A stretch of 10,710 bases of DNA. Origin: Psychroflexus sp. Lineage in GTDB: Bacteria > Bacteroidota > Bacteroidia > Flavobacteriales > Flavobacteriaceae. Shown here in pieces: positions 6,554 to 10,710 of the stretch. The position numbers and the translations under genes are program-made. The stretch lies in contig PXBV01000221.1 in NCBI GenBank assembly GCA_003565575.1, positions 1 through 10,710 of the forward strand. Direction: 5' to 3'. The notes beneath the pieces are model-generated. The model did no database searches. It saw nothing but the letters and a program-made list of their open reading frames with translations, and had not been told where the DNA came from. The number at the start of each line of letters is the position of its first letter. Position 1 is the first letter of the stretch.

Positions 6554-8872
6554 TTAAAAATCAATTTCAAACTCGATGATTTCGCTCTCCTCTTCTTCGG
6601 ACTCTTCATCATCAAAATCATCACAGTTTATAGGAATGCTTAAGTATTCTGGCTTTTCAAATTCTTCTTGAGAAATATCTAAAGTTTCATCAGCAAATAC
6701 GTCTTTCATATACATTCCCCAGATTGGCAAAGCTAAAGTTGCTCCTTGCCCATAAGCTATGTTAGGAAACCTCACACTCCTATCTTCACCTCCAACCCAA
6801 ACACCTGTAGCAAGGTTGGGAACCATCCCTATAAACCAGCCATCACTTTGGTTTTGGGTAGTCCCCGTCTTACCAGCTATTGCATTTTCAAATGCATATG
6901 GATAGCCTGTAACTGCTCGCTTATATACTTCAGAATTTTTAGCGTAATCTGAGTTGGTTCTTAAGCGCGCTCCAGACCCAAACCGCGTAACTCCTTCTAA
7001 TAAATTAATGGTGACGTAAGCAGATTCTTCACTTAATACGTCTCTACTTTGTGGTGTATGTTGGTAAAGAATAGTTCCATTCTTATCTTCAATACGTTGA
7101 ATAGTGTAAGGCTTTACGTGCACGCCTTTGTTAGCAAATGTGCTGTAAGCAGAAACCATTTCGTAAACGCTAATATCTGCAGTTCCTAAAGCAATAGCTG
7201 CCACAGGATCAATTTTTGATGTATCAATTCCTAATTTGTCCAATAAGCTAATCACATTTTCTGGACCAGTACTGTTGATCACACGGGCAGTTATGGTATT
7301 AATCGATTCTGCAAGAGCTTGCTTCAAGGTTTTCATTCCACCATAGTTATCGTTACTATTGGAAGGTGTCCAATCTTCTGTAACGCCGTGCCTACCGGCA
7401 GGAATAGTATAAGGAATATTTGGCTGCTCGTAGCAAGGAGACCATCTCAACTGATCGATAGCGGTTGCATACACAAACGGCTTAAACGTAGAACCTACCT
7501 GCCGCTTGGCCTGCCTTACGTGTTCATATTTAAAAAACTTATAATTAACGCCGCCTACCCAAGCTTTCACTTCTCCAGTTTGAGGAGACATAGACATCAT
7601 ACCTGTGTTTAAAAACGATTTATAATAGCGTATAGAGTCTCTAGGAGTCATAACCGTATCTATAGGTCCGTCCCAAGAAAACAGACGCATATTTCGTTTC
7701 TCGTTAAAACTTGCGAGGATGGAATCTTCGCTTATTCCTCTTCGTTTCATGGTTTTGTAACGGTCTGAATTCTTCATCCCTTTTTTAAGTATTCCTTCTA
7801 TTTCTGATGCATCAATGCCTCTAAACGGGGCAGTCCTGTTATTTTGATTTTGACGGTTAAATTCTTTTTGAAGATTTTTCATGTGCTTTTCTACAGCAGT
7901 TTCAGCATAGGCTTGCATTTTAGAATCTACAGTGGTATAAATTTTTAAGCCATCTCTATACATACTATAAGAAGTGCCGTCTGGTTTTGGGTTGTCCTTA
8001 ATCCAATCTTTCATAAACTCTTGTACGTAAGCCCTAAAATAAGTTGCAATCCCATCATCATGCTCTTCTGGAGAGTAGTTGGTAATCAAGGGGAGTTCCT
8101 GAAGTGAGTCTTTTACTTTTGAAGTTATAAACCCATTTTTTTCCATTTGTTTAAAAACCTGGTTTCTCCTATTCAAGGAATTTTCTTTAAACTGTTCTTT
8201 AATGGGGTTGTATAAGGAAGGGTTTTTTAACATAGCCACGAGCGTAGCAGACTCCTCAATGGTAAGATCTTTAGGTTCTTTACCGAAATAAATCCTAGAT
8301 GCAGACCGAATCCCTATTGCATTATATATGAAGTCCATTTTATTGAGGTACATCGCTATAATTTCATTTTTAGCGTACTGCTCTTCAAGCCTCACTGCAA
8401 TAACCCACTCTTTTACTTTTTGGATAACTCGACTAAAGGTTCCTCTTTTATTAGGATCTGAAAAAAGAAGTTTTGATAATTGTTGAGTTATGGTACTAGC
8501 TCCTCCTTTTTTACCTAAGAAGACAGCCGCTCTCAAAGTCCCTCTTGCATCTATTCCAGAATGGCTATAAAAACGTTCATCTTCTGTGGCAATCAATGCA
8601 TTAACAAGGTGACCAGGCAAATCTTCAAAGTTAACAGGAGTTCTATTTTCTTTAAAATATTTGCCTAAGGTCTGACCATCTACAGATAGAACTTCTGTTG
8701 CTAAATTGGTTTCTGGGTTCTCCAATTCTTCAAAAGAAGGCATTGTCCCCAAAACTCCCCAGCTTGCTAAAAGGAATATAAAAAGTATGCTAAAGATGCC
8801 TGCTAAAAACAAAAGCCAAAAGCCAAAAATGTATTTTTTAAATCCTTTTTTTGATGTGGGTGTCTTACTCAT
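6554..8872 (-). CDS. mrcA: Class A penicillin-binding protein, PBP1A-like (glycosyltransferase + transpeptidase)
   Basis: This bifunctional enzyme polymerises lipid II into glycan strands and cross-links the peptides on the periplasmic face of the inner membrane. Order in the 772 residues: short basic cytosolic tail, membrane anchor (about 14-42), GT51 glycosyltransferase domain with Glu97 in TEDERFYSHSGID (96-108), GGASTITQQLSKLL (123-136) and the KNEIIAMYLN block containing Glu170; a linker; then the transpeptidase with nucleophile Ser461 in STFK (461-464), SIN (523-525) and KTGT (668-671). All key residues are present, so both activities are expected. The C-terminus is an acidic low-complexity tail (751-772, 14 of 22 residues Asp or Glu). 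The ATG at 8872 follows the gldH stop by 15 bases with an AAAAGAAA purine stretch between, pointing to co-transcription with ricT and gldH. The symbol is a family-level assignment; ponA or pbp1A would name the same type of protein. Confidence 0.93.
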   Translation of the reverse strand: MSKTPTSKKGFKKYIFGFWLLFLAGIFSILFIFLLASWGVLGTMPSFEELENPETNLATEVLSVDGQTLGKYFKENRTPVNFEDLPGHLVNALIATEDERFYSHSGIDARGTLRAAVFLGKKGGASTITQQLSKLLFSDPNKRGTFSRVIQKVKEWVIAVRLEEQYAKNEIIAMYLNKMDFIYNAIGIRSASRIYFGKEPKDLTIEESATLVAMLKNPSLYNPIKEQFKENSLNRRNQVFKQMEKNGFITSKVKDSLQELPLITNYSPEEHDDGIATYFRAYVQEFMKDWIKDNPKPDGTSYSMYRDGLKIYTTVDSKMQAYAETAVEKHMKNLQKEFNRQNQNNRTAPFRGIDASEIEGILKKGMKNSDRYKTMKRRGISEDSILASFNEKRNMRLFSWDGPIDTVMTPRDSIRYYKSFLNTGMMSMSPQTGEVKAWVGGVNYKFFKYEHVRQAKRQVGSTFKPFVYATAIDQLRWSPCYEQPNIPYTIPAGRHGVTEDWTPSNSNDNYGGMKTLKQALAESINTITARVINSTGPENVISLLDKLGIDTSKIDPVAAIALGTADISVYEMVSAYSTFANKGVHVKPYTIQRIEDKNGTILYQHTPQSRDVLSEESAYVTINLLEGVTRFGSGARLRTNSDYAKNSEVYKRAVTGYPYAFENAIAGKTGTTQNQSDGWFIGMVPNLATGVWVGGEDRSVRFPNIAYGQGATLALPIWGMYMKDVFADETLDISQEEFEKPEYLSIPINCDDFDDEESEEEESEIIEFEIDF

Positions 8873-8887
8873 AATTTCTTTTAATCA

Positions 8888-9385
8888 TTAATTTTTAACC
8901 CGAATTGCTCTTTCCAAATGTAAGCCAAAATCTAAAACCCCTTTAAGTGCATCTATGGCTACAATTTCGCCATTCCTACGCATAGCTTGCCTCACCTTTA
9001 CTTGATACTCTCCTGGTTCAATAAAAATAACATCAGACTTATACCATAACTTACTTTCTTTCACACTTCCAAAACCAGACCCCATAAGGCTTCCATCAGG
9101 ATGAGCCATTTGATACTCTAAAGTATCTGTAATACGTTTTCCATTTGGGAATGAAATGGATGCTATAAGATAGAGGTTATTGAATTCAAAATTCTCATTT
9201 AAACGTGTACTAAAAAACATATGATGCGGGTGAATCGTGTCTGGAGCTTCAAAATTAAAATTCAAAGTGTCTGTAGAAGACCAAGCTTCAGAAAAGCTTT
9301 GGTATTTGGTAAAGACCACTTGGTCTTGGCATGCACCACAGATTAATATAATGAAACCTAAAGCAAAAAATTTATGACTTTGCAT
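8888..9385 (-). CDS. gldH: Gliding motility lipoprotein GldH
   Basis: GldH is an outer-membrane-linked lipoprotein needed for gliding in Flavobacterium and for normal function of the motility/type IX secretion machinery; its exact biochemical role is not known. From the ATG at 9385 the protein has 165 residues: a lipoprotein signal peptide (MQSHKFFALGFIILICGAC) with the acylated cysteine probably Cys19 (the -3 residue is Cys, which is unusual), then a mainly beta-rich domain with the family blocks FNNLYLIASISFPNGK (68-83), DTLEYQMAHPDGS (87-99), SVKESKLWYK (107-116), GEYQVKVRQAMR (125-136) and the end region. The frame is open further up to an ATG at 9457, but that would put 24 charged residues before the signal peptide and overlap ricT by 86 bases, so I reject it. 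With the chosen start, the gene overlaps the ricT end by 14 bases. Confidence 0.9.
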   Translation of the reverse strand: MQSHKFFALGFIILICGACQDQVVFTKYQSFSEAWSSTDTLNFNFEAPDTIHPHHMFFSTRLNENFEFNNLYLIASISFPNGKRITDTLEYQMAHPDGSLMGSGFGSVKESKLWYKSDVIFIEPGEYQVKVRQAMRRNGEIVAIDALKGVLDFGLHLERAIRVKN

Positions 9386-10535
9386 TATTCTTTCTTGTCT
9401 TCTTGTATTTATTGGACTTTCGCTTACCTCTGGTTTTTTTCCGCTTAGGTTTGTCAAAACGAGTTAAACTATCCTGCCCAAAGGCATTAGAGAAATCTGT
9501 TGGATTTGTTTCCACTTCCGCAGTAAACTCTTCAAGACTTGCTACAGGTTTCTTTTCACGTTGGGCTTTCAAAATTACCTTTACAGCATCTGTGTCTAAC
9601 TCTATCCAGTTGTTATATTCTTTCTCATAAGCATACCAAAGTTTACCCTTAAAGATATCAACCTTTTGGCACACTGCCTCTCCCTTTTGAGTAGTGAGTT
9701 TTTGATCTTGTCTAGGAAAATCTTTTAAGGCTTCTAAGTAAGTATCTAGTTCATAATTGAGACAACACTTCAACTTTCCACATTGTCCAGCAAGTTTTAA
9801 CGGGTTTAAGGAAAGCTGTTGGTACCTGGCAGCAGAAGTCTTCACCGTTCTAAAATCAGTCAACCAAGTAGAACAACACAATTCTCTACCACAAGAGCCA
9901 ATGCCACCCAGCCTTGCGGCTTCCTGTCTAAACCCAATCTGACGCATTTCAATTCTAGTCTTGAACTCGTAGGCAAACTCTTTGATGAGCTGCCTAAAAT
10001 CTACACGCTCTTCTGCGGTATAATAAAACACAGCCTTAGAACCATCACCTTGAAATTCAATATCACTTATTTTCATTTTCAAGTTTAAGCGAATAGCAAT
10101 TTGCCTAGCCTTTACTTTCATAGGTTCTTCTCTTTCTCGAGCCTCTTGCCAGACATCAATATCTCTTTGAGAAGCCTTTCGGTAAACTTTTGGAATGTCT
10201 GATGACGTGGGATCAATTTTTTTCTTCTTCATCTGCACTCTCACCAGTTCCCCGGTAAGGGTTACAATGCCAATGTCGTGCCCAGGAGAAGCCTCTGTAG
10301 CTACAATATCTCCCATGGAAAGCGTCAGATTATCTGTATTCTTAAAAAATTCTTTCCTGCTGTTTTTAAACCTAACTTCTACACCGTCAAAAGCCTTTTG
10401 ACCGCTTGGCAATTCTACATCAGACAACCAATCAAAAACCGTTAGCTTATTGCATCCATCTGTCCCACACGTCCCATTATTTTTACATCCTTTTGGTTGA
10501 CCATCCTTACCTGTTGAGCAACTGCTACATCCCAT
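9372..10535 (-). CDS. ricT: PSP1-domain protein, RicT (YaaT) homologue
   Basis: In Bacillus subtilis RicT is part of the RicA-RicF-RicT complex, which binds [4Fe-4S] clusters and influences RNA processing by RNase Y as well as development; the role in Bacteroidota is not established. The 387 residues show: an N-terminal cysteine-rich stretch with Cys3, 6, 17, 23 and 28; the PSP1 core from about 45 to 265 with its diagnostic cysteine blocks IGSCGRELCCSTWLTDF (212-228) and CGKLKCCLNYE (252-262); a linker; and a very basic tail (362-387, 15 of 26 residues Lys or Arg). The six core cysteines (215, 220, 221, 252, 257, 258) are candidates for cluster ligands. It is the first recognisable gene of the ricT-gldH-PBP block. 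The ATG at 10535 is supported by the conserved-looking MGCSSCSTGKDG start. I see no RicA or RicF partner in the window. Confidence 0.87.
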   Translation of the reverse strand: MGCSSCSTGKDGQPKGCKNNGTCGTDGCNKLTVFDWLSDVELPSGQKAFDGVEVRFKNSRKEFFKNTDNLTLSMGDIVATEASPGHDIGIVTLTGELVRVQMKKKKIDPTSSDIPKVYRKASQRDIDVWQEAREREEPMKVKARQIAIRLNLKMKISDIEFQGDGSKAVFYYTAEERVDFRQLIKEFAYEFKTRIEMRQIGFRQEAARLGGIGSCGRELCCSTWLTDFRTVKTSAARYQQLSLNPLKLAGQCGKLKCCLNYELDTYLEALKDFPRQDQKLTTQKGEAVCQKVDIFKGKLWYAYEKEYNNWIELDTDAVKVILKAQREKKPVASLEEFTAEVETNPTDFSNAFGQDSLTRFDKPKRKKTRGKRKSNKYKKTRKNNAKS

Positions 10536-10551
10536 ACATTCTATATATTGA

Positions 10552-10571
10552 AGCGTTTAAAGATAAACGCT
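10552..10571 (-). promoter_or_regulatory. Perfect hairpin in the ricT leader
   Basis: On the - strand AGCGTTTA-TCTT-TAAACGCT, an uninterrupted 8-bp stem with a 4-base loop, 16 bases before the ricT ATG. There is no T-tract after it, so it is not a simple intrinsic terminator. It lies between the TATCTTTG box and the start codon and so would be in the transcript. It could affect mRNA stability or translation, or be a DNA palindrome bound by a regulator. Confidence 0.5.
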
Positions 10572-10600
10572 GAAAATTTGTGATTCTTGTTTTAAAAAAT

Positions 10601-10608
10601 CAAAGATA
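10601..10608 (-). promoter_or_regulatory. Bacteroidota -7 promoter box TATCTTTG before ricT
   Basis: Exact TAnnTTTG match on the - strand, 30 bases after the stop of the preceding gene and 65 bases before the ricT ATG, giving a predicted leader of about 60 bases that includes the hairpin at 10552-10571. No clear TTG -33 element at the expected distance. Confidence 0.5.
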
Positions 10609-10637
10609 CCAAATAATTACTAGAGAAGTTCTAAAAT

Positions 10638-10710
10638 CTAGCTTTTGGAGTTATTCTGAATTTGATAGCGAGAGACTTCTGTTTTTTCGATATTTGCCTC
10701 AAAACTAAAG
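10638..10710 (-). CDS. C-terminal end of an unidentified gene (truncated by window edge)
   Basis: Reading leftward from the right edge, one - strand frame gives 23 codons and then a TAG stop at 10638-10640. The composition (FSFEANIEKTEVSRY, ending NNSKS) looks like a normal protein end and the stop is followed by a promoter box for ricT, as expected for a gene boundary. The gene cannot be identified from so few residues. In some phyla holB lies upstream of ricT, but the visible residues do not resemble the HolB C-terminus I would expect. Confidence 0.45.
   Translation of the reverse strand, partial: FSFEANIEKTEVSRYQIQNNSKS

Noticed and set aside
9386..9457. Longer gldH beginning at the ATG at 9457
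   Set aside because: It would place 24 hydrophilic residues before a clear lipoprotein signal peptide and overlap ricT by 86 bases; the frame there is simply open opposite the ricT basic tail.
9403..10401. Several + strand open frames opposite ricT
   Set aside because: They are antisense to a confidently identified gene, have no recognisable domain, and overlap each other in different frames.

Overview
The window looks like an ordinary core-genome stretch of a Bacteroidota bacterium, most likely a member of Flavobacteriaceae. The evidence is low-GC DNA, a gldH gliding-motility lipoprotein gene, the gene order ricT - gldH - class A penicillin-binding protein, and three exact copies of the Bacteroidota -7 promoter box TATCTTTG in front of genes. 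Ribosome binding sites are weak, as is usual for this phylum. I see no rRNA, tRNA, CRISPR array, insertion sequence, phage gene or defence system.

Left part (1-3093, + strand): the 3' portion of a type I ABC exporter gene whose start lies outside the window, a 138-base gap, then a complete serA (D-3-phosphoglycerate dehydrogenase, E. coli-like with a C-terminal ACT domain). Middle (3090-5828, - strand): a large membrane protein of the Gcr/'SpecificRecomb' family, whose stop codon overlaps the serA stop codon by 4 bases in a convergent arrangement, preceded by a 2-oxoglutarate/Fe(II) dioxygenase gene. A 229-base divergent intergenic region (5829-6057) carries a promoter for each direction and a 16-base palindrome. 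queD (6058-6510, +) follows and converges on the next block with 43 bases between.

Right part (6554-10535, - strand): a probable operon read right to left: ricT (PSP1-domain protein), gldH (start codon inside the end of ricT) and a PBP1A-like bifunctional peptidoglycan synthase 15 bases downstream. The ricT leader has a TATCTTTG box and a perfect 8-bp hairpin. The last 73 bases hold the C-terminal end of another - strand gene that I cannot identify.

Functionally the genes are diverse housekeeping: serine synthesis (serA), queuosine/deazapurine precursor synthesis (queD), membrane export (ABC), cell-wall synthesis (PBP) and gliding/type IX secretion (gldH). The least understood genes are the Gcr-family membrane protein, whose database label 'site-specific recombinase' is not supported by what is visible in it, its dioxygenase neighbour, and RicT, which carries an extra N-terminal cysteine cluster and a strongly basic tail. 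I did not find a clearly new multi-gene system.
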